DNA from: Nostoc sp. ATCC 53789 | GTDB lineage: Bacteria > Cyanobacteriota > Cyanobacteriia > Cyanobacteriales > Nostocaceae | DNA length: 64,000 nucleotides | Direction: 5' to 3' | Assembly: GCF_009873495.1 (NCBI RefSeq) | Contig: NZ_CP046703.1 | Coordinates: 4,382,501 to 4,446,500, forward strand | Shown here: positions 7,750 through 16,367 of the stretch, one piece after another | Layout: each line of letters starts with the position of its first letter | How positions within the stretch are numbered: the stretch's first letter is position 1 | The notes under the pieces: generated by a model | The model's database searches: none | The model's input: the letters and a program-made list of their open reading frames with translations, nothing else | What the model was told of the DNA's origin: nothing | Made by a program: the position numbers and the translations under genes

Positions 7750-9975
7750 ATGGCGACAAAATTTCCGAAATTTAGCCAGGATCTCGCACAGGACCCGACG
7801 ACTCGTCGGATATGGTATGCGATCGCTACAGGCAACGATTTTGAAACCCATGATGGCATGACGGAAGAAAATCTTTACCAAAAGATTTTCGCAACTCACT
7901 TCGGTCACTTGGCAATCATCTTCCTGTGGGCATCCAGCCTCCTGTTCCACGTGGCCTGGCAAGGTAACTTTGAACAGTGGATTAAAGATCCCCTTCACAT
8001 CCGTCCCATCGCCCATGCGATTTGGGACCCCCACTTTGGTAAACCAGCGATCGAAGCTTTTACCCAAGCGGGCGCTAGCAATCCGGTAAACATTACCTAC
8101 TCTGGTCTCTACCATTGGTGGTATACCATCGGTATGCGGAATAACGGCGAACTGTACAACGGTTCAGTGTTCTTGCTATTATTCGCTGCTGTATTACTGT
8201 TTGCTGGTTGGCTGCACTTGCAACCCAAGTACCGTCCTAGCTTGGCATGGTTTAAGAGCGCTGAACATCGCCTAAACCACCACTTAGCAGGTTTGTTTGG
8301 TGTTAGTTCATTGGCTTGGGCTGGTCACTTAATTCACGTTGCTGTCCCCGAAGCTCGCGGTCAGCACGTAGGTTGGGATAACTTCCTGAATACCCCACCC
8401 CACCCAGCTGGTTTGACACCATTCTTTACAGGCAACTGGGGTGTTTACTCTCAAAACCCTGACACCCCTGGACATATCTTCGGGACATCACAAGGTGCAG
8501 GAACTGCAATTCTGAGTTTCTTGGGTGGTTTCCATCCCCAGACAGAAGCTTTGTGGCTGACTGACATAGCTCATCACCACTTAGCGATCGCAGTTTTATT
8601 CATTGTTGCTGGTCACATGTACCGGACAAACTTTGGGATTGGTCACAGTCTCAAAGAAGCATTAAATGCCAAGAGTTTCTTCGGCATTCCTGTTGAAGGC
8701 CCGTTCAACCTACCTCACCAAGGTATCTACGACACCTACAACAACTCCCTGCACTTCCAATTGGGTTGGCACTTAGCAGCGCTAGGTGTTGTTACTTCCC
8801 TGGTAGCGCAGCACATGTACTCCATGCCTTCCTACGCATTTATTGCGAAGGACTACACAACCCAGGCAGCGTTGTATACGCATCACCAGTATATTGCTGG
8901 ATTCCTGATGCTTGGTGCTTTTGCTCACGGAGCAATCTTCTGGGTACGTGACTACGACCCAGAACAAAATAAAGGCAACGTACTTGACCGCGTATTGAAG
9001 CACAAAGAAGCGATTATTTCCCACCTTAGCTGGGTATCCCTTTTCTTGGGCTTCCACACCCTTGGTTTGTACGTACACAACGACGTAGTAGTTGCTTTCG
9101 GTACTCCTGAAAAGCAAATCTTGATTGAGCCAGTATTTGCTCAATTCGTCCAAGCTGCGAACGGTAAAGTACTGTACGGTTTAGATACTTTGCTATCTAA
9201 CCCAGATAGTATTGCTTACACAGCATGGCCTAACTACGCTAACGTTTGGTTGCCAGGTTGGTTAGATGCCATTAATGCTGGTACTAACTCCCTGTTCTTG
9301 ACAATTGGCCCTGGCGACTTCTTGGTTCACCATGCGATCGCTCTAGGTCTGCACACCACCACCTTGATCTTGGTCAAAGGTGCTTTGGATGCCCGTGGTT
9401 CTAAGCTGATGCCCGATAAAAAGGACTTCGGCTATGCCTTCCCTTGCGACGGCCCCGGTCGTGGCGGTACTTGCGATATCTCAGCATGGGATTCCTTCTA
9501 CCTCGCTACATTCTGGATGCTCAACACCATTGGTTGGTTGACCTTCTACTGGCATTGGAAACATCTCGGTGTTTGGCAAGGCAACGTAGCTCAGTTCAAT
9601 GAGAACTCTACATACCTCATGGGCTGGTTCCGCGATTACCTCTGGGCTAACTCTGCTCAGTTGATTAACGGTTATAACCCTTACGGCGTGAATAACCTGT
9701 CTGTCTGGGCTTGGATGTTCCTATTTGGACACCTAGTTTGGGCTACTGGCTTCATGTTCTTAATCTCCTGGAGAGGTTACTGGCAAGAGTTGATTGAAAC
9801 CCTTGTCTGGGCACACGAACGCACTCCTCTGGCTAACCTAGTTCGCTGGAAAGACAAGCCCGTTGCTCTGTCTATTGTTCAAGCTCGTGTAGTTGGTCTA
9901 GCTCACTTCACTGTTGGCTACATCGTGACTTACGCCGCGTTCTTGATTGCTTCTACTGCTGGTAAGTTCGGTTAA
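7750..9975 (+). CDS. psaB: Photosystem I P700 chlorophyll a apoprotein A2 (PsaB)
   Basis: Second large core subunit of photosystem I, partner of PsaA. It supplies the other half of the FX iron-sulfur cluster and the donor-side docking surface for plastocyanin or cytochrome c6. 741 residues, normal length. The FX loop FPCDGPGRGGTC is intact with cysteines at residues 566 and 575. Conserved helices such as TDIAHHHLAIAVLFIVAGHMYR parallel those of PsaA. The ATG at 7750 encodes the typical N-terminus MATKFPKFSQDLAQDPTTRR. A strong intrinsic terminator lies 30 bases after the stop codon and marks the end of the psaAB operon. Confidence 0.99.
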   Translation: MATKFPKFSQDLAQDPTTRRIWYAIATGNDFETHDGMTEENLYQKIFATHFGHLAIIFLWASSLLFHVAWQGNFEQWIKDPLHIRPIAHAIWDPHFGKPAIEAFTQAGASNPVNITYSGLYHWWYTIGMRNNGELYNGSVFLLLFAAVLLFAGWLHLQPKYRPSLAWFKSAEHRLNHHLAGLFGVSSLAWAGHLIHVAVPEARGQHVGWDNFLNTPPHPAGLTPFFTGNWGVYSQNPDTPGHIFGTSQGAGTAILSFLGGFHPQTEALWLTDIAHHHLAIAVLFIVAGHMYRTNFGIGHSLKEALNAKSFFGIPVEGPFNLPHQGIYDTYNNSLHFQLGWHLAALGVVTSLVAQHMYSMPSYAFIAKDYTTQAALYTHHQYIAGFLMLGAFAHGAIFWVRDYDPEQNKGNVLDRVLKHKEAIISHLSWVSLFLGFHTLGLYVHNDVVVAFGTPEKQILIEPVFAQFVQAANGKVLYGLDTLLSNPDSIAYTAWPNYANVWLPGWLDAINAGTNSLFLTIGPGDFLVHHAIALGLHTTTLILVKGALDARGSKLMPDKKDFGYAFPCDGPGRGGTCDISAWDSFYLATFWMLNTIGWLTFYWHWKHLGVWQGNVAQFNENSTYLMGWFRDYLWANSAQLINGYNPYGVNNLSVWAWMFLFGHLVWATGFMFLISWRGYWQELIETLVWAHERTPLANLVRWKDKPVALSIVQARVVGLAHFTVGYIVTYAAFLIASTAGKFG

Positions 9976-10004
9976 TTCGGCTGCTAGTTTTGTAGATAAG
10001 TAAT

Positions 10005-10038
10005 AAAAATCCCCTGCCGCAAGGTGGGGGATTTTTTT
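10005..10038 (+). terminator. Intrinsic terminator of psaAB
   Basis: AAAAATCCCC-TGCCGCAAGG-TGGGGGATTTTTTT forms a GC-rich stem with flanking A/T pairing and a T tract. It lies 30 bases after the psaB stop codon. Confidence 0.9.
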
Positions 10039-10076
10039 GTGGGTTTTGGGTAGGGAGGATGGGAAAAATAAAGAAG

Positions 10077-10103
10077 GGGGCGGGCAAGATGCCCACCCCA
10101 CAA
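10077..10103 (+). repeat. Left REP-like inverted repeat
   Basis: 27 bases rich in G on one side and C on the other, with the core GGCGGGCAAGATGCCC. It is an exact reverse complement of 10622-10648 and ends 29 bases before the transposase ATG. Confidence 0.85.
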
Positions 10104-10132
10104 TAAAAATTACAAATAGTTTTGTATTCTGA

Positions 10133-10603
10133 ATGCAAAAGCCAAAGTTGAAAATTTTTCGGAGAAGATTACCTCATTGGGAGTTAGGTGGGGCAGTTTA
10201 TTTCATTACTTTTAATACTTGGGAAAAGTTAGAACTTAGCCTAGAAGCTAGAGAAATAGTTTTTAATTCTTGCTTGTTTTTTGATAAAAACAGATATCAA
10301 ATATTTGTCTTTGTAGTTATGACAAATCATGTGCATCTGCTTATTCAGCCATTAATCAAGTCGGAAAATGAGTTTTGGTCATTGAGTAGCATTATGAAAA
10401 GTATTAAAGGTTATAGTGCTAAACAAATTCCCAAAGTGATGAAACATATAGGAACAGTTTGGCAAGACGAAAGATATGACCGTATTGTTAGGAACGATGA
10501 AGAGTTTCAACAATATTGGGAATATATCAGACAAAATCCTGTAAAAGCAGGGCTGTCATCAAGCCCAGAAAATTACCCCTTCTTTTGGCAACTCCCTGAA
10601 TAA
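10133..10603 (+). CDS. REP-associated tyrosine transposase (Y1/HUH family)
   Basis: 156 residues. Single-strand DNA nuclease/transposase of the Y1 HUH family. The HUH metal-binding motif is present as TNHVHLLI (residues about 63-70). A candidate catalytic tyrosine follows in SIKGYSAKQI, and the family signature WQDERYDRIVRNDEEF plus YIRQNPVKAGL is intact near the C-terminus. Length and the N-terminal RRLPHWELGGAVYFITF match RAYT proteins. No frameshift or stop is visible, so the enzyme may be functional. It is framed by perfect inverted repeats. AT content and poor codon bias set it apart from psaB next door, which suggests later acquisition. Confidence 0.9.
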   Translation: MQKPKLKIFRRRLPHWELGGAVYFITFNTWEKLELSLEAREIVFNSCLFFDKNRYQIFVFVVMTNHVHLLIQPLIKSENEFWSLSSIMKSIKGYSAKQIPKVMKHIGTVWQDERYDRIVRNDEEFQQYWEYIRQNPVKAGLSSSPENYPFFWQLPE

Positions 10604-10621
10604 TCTCAATCATCACATTTC

Positions 10622-10648
10622 TTGTGGGGTGGGCATCTTGCCCGCCCC
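10622..10648 (-). repeat. Right REP-like inverted repeat
   Basis: Exact reverse complement of 10077-10103, beginning 18 bases after the transposase stop codon. Core GGGCATCTTGCCCGCC. Confidence 0.85.
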
Positions 10649-10725
10649 TTTGTAGCCTTACATGTCATTAATTTTCTCTATGTTTATTTACGACACTGCA
10701 AAGAAGCCAAAATTAGACCCTATCA

Positions 10726-10912
10726 GCCCGTTATCCTCAAGGGTTTGCTAAGTTTTCATCAAATTCTTAACTGATGAAGCTGATATGGTGTTAGATCCAT
10801 TTGCAGGTTCTAATACAACTGGGTTTGTTGCTGAAACTTTGCAACGCCAATGAATATCTTTTGAAATTAACGAAATTATGTAATGGGAAGTTGTTATTGT
10901 TTTAGCCAATAA
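10726..10912 (+). pseudogene. Remnant of a site-specific DNA methyltransferase
   Basis: Conceptual translation in shifting frames gives ARYPQGFAKF, then FLTDEADMVLDPFAGSNTTG followed by FVAETLQRQ, a stop where Trp is expected, then ISFEINE. This is the C-terminal part of a DNA (cytosine-N4 or adenine-N6) methyltransferase, including its AdoMet-binding DPFAGSNTTG motif. At least one frameshift and two stops break it, and the upstream catalytic part is missing. No restriction endonuclease gene is nearby. It lies directly beyond the right REP repeat, in a stretch that otherwise contains no gene. Confidence 0.7.
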
Positions 10913-10978
10913 TCAAATTAAGTAAAGAGTCACGAATGAGGAGTTAAAATTTATAACCCCTAACTCATAACTACTCAC

Positions 10979-11173
10979 TTAAATTTCTCCATTCACCTGC
11001 ATTTGGTGAACTTGATCGGCTAGCTCCTGACGACCTTGATCGTCTAGTTTATCAATAGCTAACATTCCCATCAGAATCACTTCTTTCAGTGTTAAACGTG
11101 TCGAATGTGCCTGTTTTTGCACAATCTCCTTAATAATTGGACTGACACCAATCGCTGTACTAGCTCTAGCCAC
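10979..11173 (-). CDS. Small hypothetical protein
   Basis: 64 residues with an ATG start. Predicted mostly helical and soluble, with sequence STRLTLKEVILMGMLAIDKL followed by a Gln/Asp-rich helix. I do not recognise the family. The size and location next to a decayed methyltransferase and a RAYT unit suggest an accessory gene, but there is no adjacent partner that would make it a toxin-antitoxin pair. It could also be a chance ORF, although its amino-acid composition looks coding. Confidence 0.4.
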   Translation of the reverse strand: MARASTAIGVSPIIKEIVQKQAHSTRLTLKEVILMGMLAIDKLDDQGRQELADQVHQMQVNGEI

Positions 11174-11878
11174 AGAAGAACAAACACTAATGATTAAGCC
11201 TAAATCTTAGCACTTCCAATGAAGTTATTTTCTATAGTTAAAACTTAATTTAAAGGTGTTTCAACTCATACTTCTACAGGCAAACATAAACTTGAAATTA
11301 TATATACATAACTACAAAAGAAGTACAGAGAATTGCTCTAATACTAAGCAATCTGTATCAAACCCTAAATCATCCCATTAAACCTAAGAGGCAACTTTTG
11401 GATGAAAATAAATTTAACTTTTGTTAGATCAACGCAATCTGTATATTTTTTGACTTCACTATAGATGACTTTAGAATTATCCCAAACCAGTTTGAGCGCC
11501 TAACTTTTTAAGAGCAAGTTCTTAAACATCAACAATAATAACCTTTTTCTTGCTCAAAAACAGCAGATCATCGTATGATATCAACTAATCGCAAACTTAT
11601 ATACACTTACAATATTTGTGGACACTGAGTTATAAAAAATGGTTGTTTTGTGAAAATAATCCTTTAAGTACCAGTATTTTCGCAAATCAGACTTGTACAC
11701 CACCGAAAAAACCGTACTTTAAAGAGATCGTAAATTGTCTAAGATAATCTACTCAACACGCTTTACAGAACTATACAGTGTAAATAAGAATAATAACTTA
11801 ACCGAAGTAAAATTTTCCTGAATACAGGCAATTAATGATGTGATAGGGAAAAGCAGTGAGTAGAGGAGAGAGAAAGCG
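11174..11878. other. Gene-free AT-rich stretch upstream of SGNH hydrolase
   Basis: 705 bases without a credible ORF. The only structure seen is the word gcaatctgtat occurring twice (near 11348 and 11431), a weak inverted pair AGAGCAAG/CTTGCTC around 11511-11554, and a TTTACA...TGTAAA inverted pair near 11761. A ribosome site (gaggagaga) precedes the next gene. No known RNA gene was recognised. Confidence 0.4.
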
Positions 11879-12934
11879 ATGAGGGACCCTTATCTGTTGG
11901 CAGCAGGCTTGTTAACAGGATTAGCAATACCAGCATCGGCTCTTCCACATTTGTCGATTGTCCTGCCAGAAAGTTCTAGATTCCTGTGGGATTTAAAACA
12001 AGGCTCGCAGACAATAGTAAGTAGACAAATCATCCCCAGCGTTGATCTCTCCTTACCAGAACTCAGTGGGCAAGCGTTCCAACCCCTAAAAAATTCGCAG
12101 CCGACGGTAGACGAGAAAAACGTCTCTAGCGTACCCGAACTCAGTAGTGAAGGATTACCAGCCTCAACAGAATCATTAGTCAAACCCAGTGCCCAAGCAG
12201 CTGGTATTTCATTGACATCTGGTAATCAACTTTACTACCAAAGATTGGCGGCTCTGAAAACAGGTCAGATTTATACGCGCGTAGATAGTGATAATTTGCA
12301 ATCTTTGTGGGAGTCGATCAGGAAGCGTCAACTAACTTATGACGACTGGAAAAGTTTATTAGCTTTAGAAGCTAGAGCGATCGCTCAAGGTCAAGGTGCA
12401 AATCATCTAAGCATCTTAGTGGGTGATTCTTTGAGCATGTGGTTTCCTAGAGAAAAACTGCCTACGGGGAAATTGTGGCTCAATCAAGGCATCTCTGGAG
12501 ATACTTCCAGTGGGGTTTTAAAAAGGTTGGGGGCATTTTCGGCAACCCGGCCGGATGTAATTTATGTCATGGCTGGGATTAACGACTTACGAAAAGGCGC
12601 GAGTGATGACACAATTTTGCGTAATTATCGCCGGATTGTGCGTCGTTTACGGGATTCTCACCCAAAAGCTCAAATCATTGTCCAATCAATTCTGCCTACT
12701 CGCCTAGCAAAACTTTCTAATAGCCGCATTCGTCACATCAACACCCAACTAACCCAAATTGCTAAACAAGAAGGCGCTAATTATCTAAATATTTATAGCT
12801 GGTTTACCGATATGGAAGGTAATATGCGTCCAGAGTTGACCACAGATGGTTTGCACCTGTCACAAGAGGGTTATGATGTATGGCGCTCGGCATTACAACA
12901 GATAGAATACAAGGTAACTCAGCGTGAAGATTGA
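11879..12934 (+). CDS. SGNH/GDSL-family hydrolase, probably exported
   Basis: 351 residues. The C-terminal domain (about 170-345) has the four SGNH blocks: GDSLSMWF with the catalytic Ser, a Gly in NQGISGDTS, Asn in AGINDLRKG, and the terminal Asp-x-x-His as TDGLHLSQEGY. These enzymes are esterases or lipases acting on lipids or acyl-polysaccharides; the substrate here is unknown. The N-terminus has a short hydrophobic segment (LLAAGLLTGLAIPASA) that resembles a signal peptide, followed by a low-complexity region up to about residue 110. The start is an ATG behind a good ribosome site. Confidence 0.85.
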   Translation: MRDPYLLAAGLLTGLAIPASALPHLSIVLPESSRFLWDLKQGSQTIVSRQIIPSVDLSLPELSGQAFQPLKNSQPTVDEKNVSSVPELSSEGLPASTESLVKPSAQAAGISLTSGNQLYYQRLAALKTGQIYTRVDSDNLQSLWESIRKRQLTYDDWKSLLALEARAIAQGQGANHLSILVGDSLSMWFPREKLPTGKLWLNQGISGDTSSGVLKRLGAFSATRPDVIYVMAGINDLRKGASDDTILRNYRRIVRRLRDSHPKAQIIVQSILPTRLAKLSNSRIRHINTQLTQIAKQEGANYLNIYSWFTDMEGNMRPELTTDGLHLSQEGYDVWRSALQQIEYKVTQRED

Positions 12935-12995
12935 GCGATCGCTCGACCCTTAAAGCGATGTCTACGACGGGCTGCGCCTATGCAATTTTAGATTT

Positions 12996-13358
12996 ATGGA
13001 AATTACCGACAACGATGCCATCACCATACGTTCTCTAATTGAAAACCAATTGGTAGCCTTTAAAAAGGATGATGCCCAAGGCGCTTTTGCCTTCGCCAGT
13101 CCAGGAATTCAGGCGCAATTTGGTACCCCAGAAAATTTTATGCAGATGGTGAAGATAAGTTACCCAGCAGTATACCGTCCTCGCTCTGTCTTTTTTGAGA
13201 AGATAACAACCATCCAAAAAAACATAACTCAGCCAGTGCTACTACTTGCTCCTGATGGAGTTCCCTTGAGAGCTTTATATCTTATGGAAAAACAGCCGGA
13301 TAATGCCTGGAGGATTAACGGCTGCTTTCTAGTTTCTGTAGAAGGTAAAGAAATATAA
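12996..13358 (+). CDS. DUF4864 domain protein
   Basis: 120 residues covering the whole of a DUF4864 domain: an N-terminal helix (IRSLIENQLVAFKKDDAQGAF), ASPGIQAQFG, the conserved YRPRSVFF segment and a final strand WRINGCFLV. The fold is related to the NTF2/SnoaL type, and no enzymatic function is established. No signal peptide. It follows the SGNH hydrolase after 61 bases that contain a fragment of the common gacgggctgcgcc repeat, so co-transcription is possible but not certain. Confidence 0.75.
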   Translation: MEITDNDAITIRSLIENQLVAFKKDDAQGAFAFASPGIQAQFGTPENFMQMVKISYPAVYRPRSVFFEKITTIQKNITQPVLLLAPDGVPLRALYLMEKQPDNAWRINGCFLVSVEGKEI

Positions 13359-13383
13359 ACTGGATCTCTATAAAACCAAAATT

Positions 13384-14214
13384 TTATAATTTAACGCCCA
13401 AGACTTCTCGATTCAAAATTTGATTCAACTTACCACTGCGATAACCTTCCAAATCCAGAGTTACGTAAAGAAATCCAAAATCCTGAAATACAGAAACTAC
13501 TTTTTGCAAATCTGTCGTTAACACAAACTCTTTAATTTGTTCTGGTGATAATTCAATGCGTGCTGTATCACCTTCCGATCGCACGCGCAAATTCTGCCAA
13601 CCCAGCTTTCTTAAGAAAATTTCTGCTCTACCAACTCGTTGTAACTTAGCAACAGTAATCTCTTCACCATAAGGAAACCGGGAACTTAGGCAAGGTTGAG
13701 CGGGTTTATCCCACCAAGGTAAACCGAGTTCTTGCGAAAGTTGGCGAACTTCAACTTTGGTGACACCTACTTCAGCTAAAGGCGATCGCGCCCCTCTTTC
13801 TTTAGCTGCTTGAATTCCTGGGCGATAATCATGCAAATCATCGGCATTTACCCCATCCACTACGTAGGGATAACCCAACTGCAAAGCTAAAGGTTTGAGA
13901 GTGTCGTGCAACTCACTTTTACAAAAATAACAGCGATTAACCGGGTTAGAAGTGTAATTGGGATTTTCCATCTCGTGAGTCTGGACTATTTTATGAGCAA
14001 TCCCAATAGTTGCGGCTTGAATTTTGGCATCTTCCAACTCTTCTGGTAACAGCGAAGGAGAAACAGCCGTGACAGCCAGAGCGCGATCGCCCAAGGCATC
14101 ATAAGCAATTTTCGCAACCAAAGTGCTATCAACGCCCCCAGAGTAGGCAATCAATGCCTGATCCATCTCTTCAAATAAGGCTTTTAATTGCTCAAATTTT
14201 TCTGTCAGCATCAT
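13384..14214 (-). CDS. larE: ATP-dependent sacrificial sulfur transferase LarE-like
   Basis: 276 residues. Adenylates a pyridinium dicarboxylate cofactor precursor and donates the sulfur of its own cysteine, a step in building the nickel-pincer cofactor of lactate racemase. A PP-loop (AYSGGVDS, residues 23-30) binds ATP, and Cys175 in PAQPCLSSRFP is at the position of the sacrificial cysteine. CYFCK (95-99) gives two more cysteines, so a cluster-binding variant is possible. Neither larB, larC nor larA is visible in the window, so the cofactor role is inferred from the family. ATG start, two in a row. Confidence 0.85.
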   Translation of the reverse strand: MMLTEKFEQLKALFEEMDQALIAYSGGVDSTLVAKIAYDALGDRALAVTAVSPSLLPEELEDAKIQAATIGIAHKIVQTHEMENPNYTSNPVNRCYFCKSELHDTLKPLALQLGYPYVVDGVNADDLHDYRPGIQAAKERGARSPLAEVGVTKVEVRQLSQELGLPWWDKPAQPCLSSRFPYGEEITVAKLQRVGRAEIFLRKLGWQNLRVRSEGDTARIELSPEQIKEFVLTTDLQKVVSVFQDFGFLYVTLDLEGYRSGKLNQILNREVLGVKL

Positions 14215-14325
14215 TTCCCAATCCTACTCAAACCCTATAGCACCCAACCATTTTTATTGTAGTCATTTGTTATGTTATGGGGCATTGGGCATTAGCCTGG
14301 ATTTATCACAAGTGAGAAATCCAAG

Positions 14326-14442
14326 GGGTGTGGGAAGTGTGGGAGGTGTGGGAGGATGGGAAAGAAGTCTTACTCCCCACACTCCCCACACTCCTCTTCT
14401 CCCTCGCTCCCTGCCCCCTTCTTCCTGCCCCTGCCCCCTGCC
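14326..14442. repeat. Low-complexity G/C-strand repeats abutting the histidine kinase stop codon
   Basis: Copies of gtgtggga on one side are mirrored by actccccacactcccc on the other, then by ctgcccc-type units. The array ends directly at the stop codon of the neighbouring kinase gene. Similar ctgcctcccc units also occur inside that gene's linker (14854-14916). Confidence 0.75.
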
Positions 14443-16287
14443 TCATATTGGCGGTTTGCTATACTTGGCTACCAGACTAGCTAAAAGTGGTAAATCAATT
14501 GGTTTAGAAATATAGTCATTTACTCCAGCTGCTAGACAGGTTTCGCGATCGCCTTTCATCGCCATTGCTGTTTGAACAATTACCGGAATCGTCTGATATT
14601 GCTCATGTTCTCGCAGTTGTCGTACCAAGTTAAGACCATTTCCATCTGCCAGATAAACATCCATTAAAATCACTGCTGGATCTAGCTGTGTTAGAGCTTC
14701 CCACATCTCAGCAGCATTCTTAACCCAAGTCACCTGATATCCTAATTTCTGTAGATAAATTTGCATCAAATCAGCGTTGGGTAAGTCATTTTCTACCAGC
14801 AAAATATCTACAGAAGAATTAGGGGTGAAAGGCAAATGAGATAAGGAGTACTTTGCCTCCCCTGCTCCCCCTGCCTCCCCTGCTTCCTCATCTCCCCCCA
14901 CTCCCACCTCTTGCTTAAGGGGAAGTAAAAGGGTAAAACGGGAGCCGCCATCTACTTCAGACTCCACTTTCACAGAACCACCATGAATTTGGGCGAGTTT
15001 GCGAGTCACTGCTAAACCCAAACCAGTCCCCTCAGCACCACCAGCGACAGCCTTAGCAATTTGGAAATAGGGTTCAAATAATTGAGTCTGGTCTTCTTGA
15101 GAGATGCCACTGCCAGTATCCCAAACTGTAAAATGTACAGATCCACCTTTGGGAACAACCTGTAAGCCAACACTTCCTTTGCTGGTGAACTTTAAGGCAT
15201 TGAAGAGTAAATTCAACAGCATTTGCTTGAGTCGCAAAGAGTCGGCTACTAGGCTTGTGATATCGGGGTCAATTTCTAGGCACAGTCTTAAACCCTTATT
15301 AGCGGCTTTCTCTTTCACCAGTGCCAAAACATTGCTACATAGCAGTGGTACATCTACACTTTCCCACTGCACCTCTAGCTGGTTTGCTTCAATTTTTGAA
15401 AGATCCAAAATATCATTAATCAGAGCTAGCAAATGCTTGCCGCTAGACTGAATGATATTTAAATACTCCCGTTGACGTTCTATAGTTGGTTCGTACCCTG
15501 GAGCTAAAAGCAGATGGGTAAACCCAATAATAGAACTAAGCGGTGTGCGAATTTCGTGGCTGGTGTTTGCCAGAAACTGGTTTTTCAGCTGATTGGTGCG
15601 CTCCAATTCTTGATTGGAGTTACTTAACTGTTGATATTGTTGCTGCCAAGATAGGATGTGTCTCAGTTGTACCAAAGCTGTTGTACAGTAGTTGGCAGAC
15701 CTGGACATCAATTGCGATCTGAGTTGGGCTTTTGATTCTATGAGCGACTCACGATCGCAACTTAGGGGCGCTGCGGCGATAATTAGCCAACCCATAATGC
15801 TGCCAGAATCATCAGCTAACCGCCAAGCGCTTGGTGGCTGTTGATTCTCAAGTTGCTGTAAATCTTTGAATTCTATAACCTCTTGCAATCGCAACAGCAG
15901 CTTTTTTTCTGCTGTCAGCACATCTACAAATAAAGGTTGTGAGTTTTGAGATGGAGAACGAGAAACATAGCAAACTGTGGCTACATTTTCTTGTGGTTGA
16001 AACATAGCAATGCCGACGGCATAATCTGTAAGTGCCAGATTAGTGCTGTTCATTACACTGTTAATCTCGTTAACCACAGCTTGGAGAACTTCTGATTCTG
16101 CGACTTCTGCCTGTAGGACATTGTTACAAGCAGAAAGCAGATAATGATTTAGGCGACTTTGCAACTGGTTCAAGCTGCTCTCCAGCCACAACTTGGCGCG
16201 AAGTTGCTGAATTGTTGTCAAAAGTTTTGGCGTTGCATCTATCTGTGAGTTTTGGTCTGGTAAGCTTGAGTACTGCTGCATGGTCAA
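14443..16287 (-). CDS. Hybrid sensor histidine kinase / response regulator
   Basis: 614 residues, soluble. Residues about 40-215 look like a GAF-type sensor region. A HisKA domain follows with phospho-acceptor His244 in NTSHEIRTPL, then a HATPase_c domain with complete N, G1 (DTGSGIS) and G2 (GTGLGLAV) boxes to about residue 465. A receiver domain occupies the C-terminus (about 493-610) with the phospho-acceptor Asp in ILMDVYLADG. The linker between the ATPase and receiver (EVGVGGDEEAGEAGGAGEA) is encoded by a C-rich repeat of intergenic type. The input signal is unknown. It is divergent from natD, with a twin palindrome between them. Confidence 0.9.
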   Translation of the reverse strand: MTMQQYSSLPDQNSQIDATPKLLTTIQQLRAKLWLESSLNQLQSRLNHYLLSACNNVLQAEVAESEVLQAVVNEINSVMNSTNLALTDYAVGIAMFQPQENVATVCYVSRSPSQNSQPLFVDVLTAEKKLLLRLQEVIEFKDLQQLENQQPPSAWRLADDSGSIMGWLIIAAAPLSCDRESLIESKAQLRSQLMSRSANYCTTALVQLRHILSWQQQYQQLSNSNQELERTNQLKNQFLANTSHEIRTPLSSIIGFTHLLLAPGYEPTIERQREYLNIIQSSGKHLLALINDILDLSKIEANQLEVQWESVDVPLLCSNVLALVKEKAANKGLRLCLEIDPDITSLVADSLRLKQMLLNLLFNALKFTSKGSVGLQVVPKGGSVHFTVWDTGSGISQEDQTQLFEPYFQIAKAVAGGAEGTGLGLAVTRKLAQIHGGSVKVESEVDGGSRFTLLLPLKQEVGVGGDEEAGEAGGAGEAKYSLSHLPFTPNSSVDILLVENDLPNADLMQIYLQKLGYQVTWVKNAAEMWEALTQLDPAVILMDVYLADGNGLNLVRQLREHEQYQTIPVIVQTAMAMKGDRETCLAAGVNDYISKPIDLPLLASLVAKYSKPPI

Positions 16288-16367
16288 CTAGACCGCTTAA
16301 CAAATTTAGCTTCACATAAAAATCCAAAAAGGATTTTATGTATATTAGCGGACAATTCTTTTTTATT

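Larger units (their letters stand above)
10077..10648. mobile_element. REP/RAYT-type unit: transposase gene between perfect inverted repeats
   Basis: A single transposase gene (10133-10603) is enclosed by two 27-base sequences (10077-10103 and 10622-10648) that are exact reverse complements of each other. Each can itself fold around GGGC-AAGAT-GCCC with outer G/C pairing. This is the arrangement known for REP-associated tyrosine transposases (RAYTs), domesticated relatives of IS200/IS605 enzymes that act on palindromic REP sequences. The unit lies just after the psaAB terminator, a neutral landing site. Current mobility is not shown. Confidence 0.75.

Noticed and set aside
10979..11173. Toxin-antitoxin pair involving the 64-residue protein
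   Set aside because: No partner gene of suitable size on the same strand lies next to it.
14267..14515. 82-residue plus-strand ORF over the repeat before the hybrid kinase
   Set aside because: Composition (GVGSVGGVGG, TPHTPHTP) reflects the repeat, and it overlaps the kinase gene in the opposite direction.
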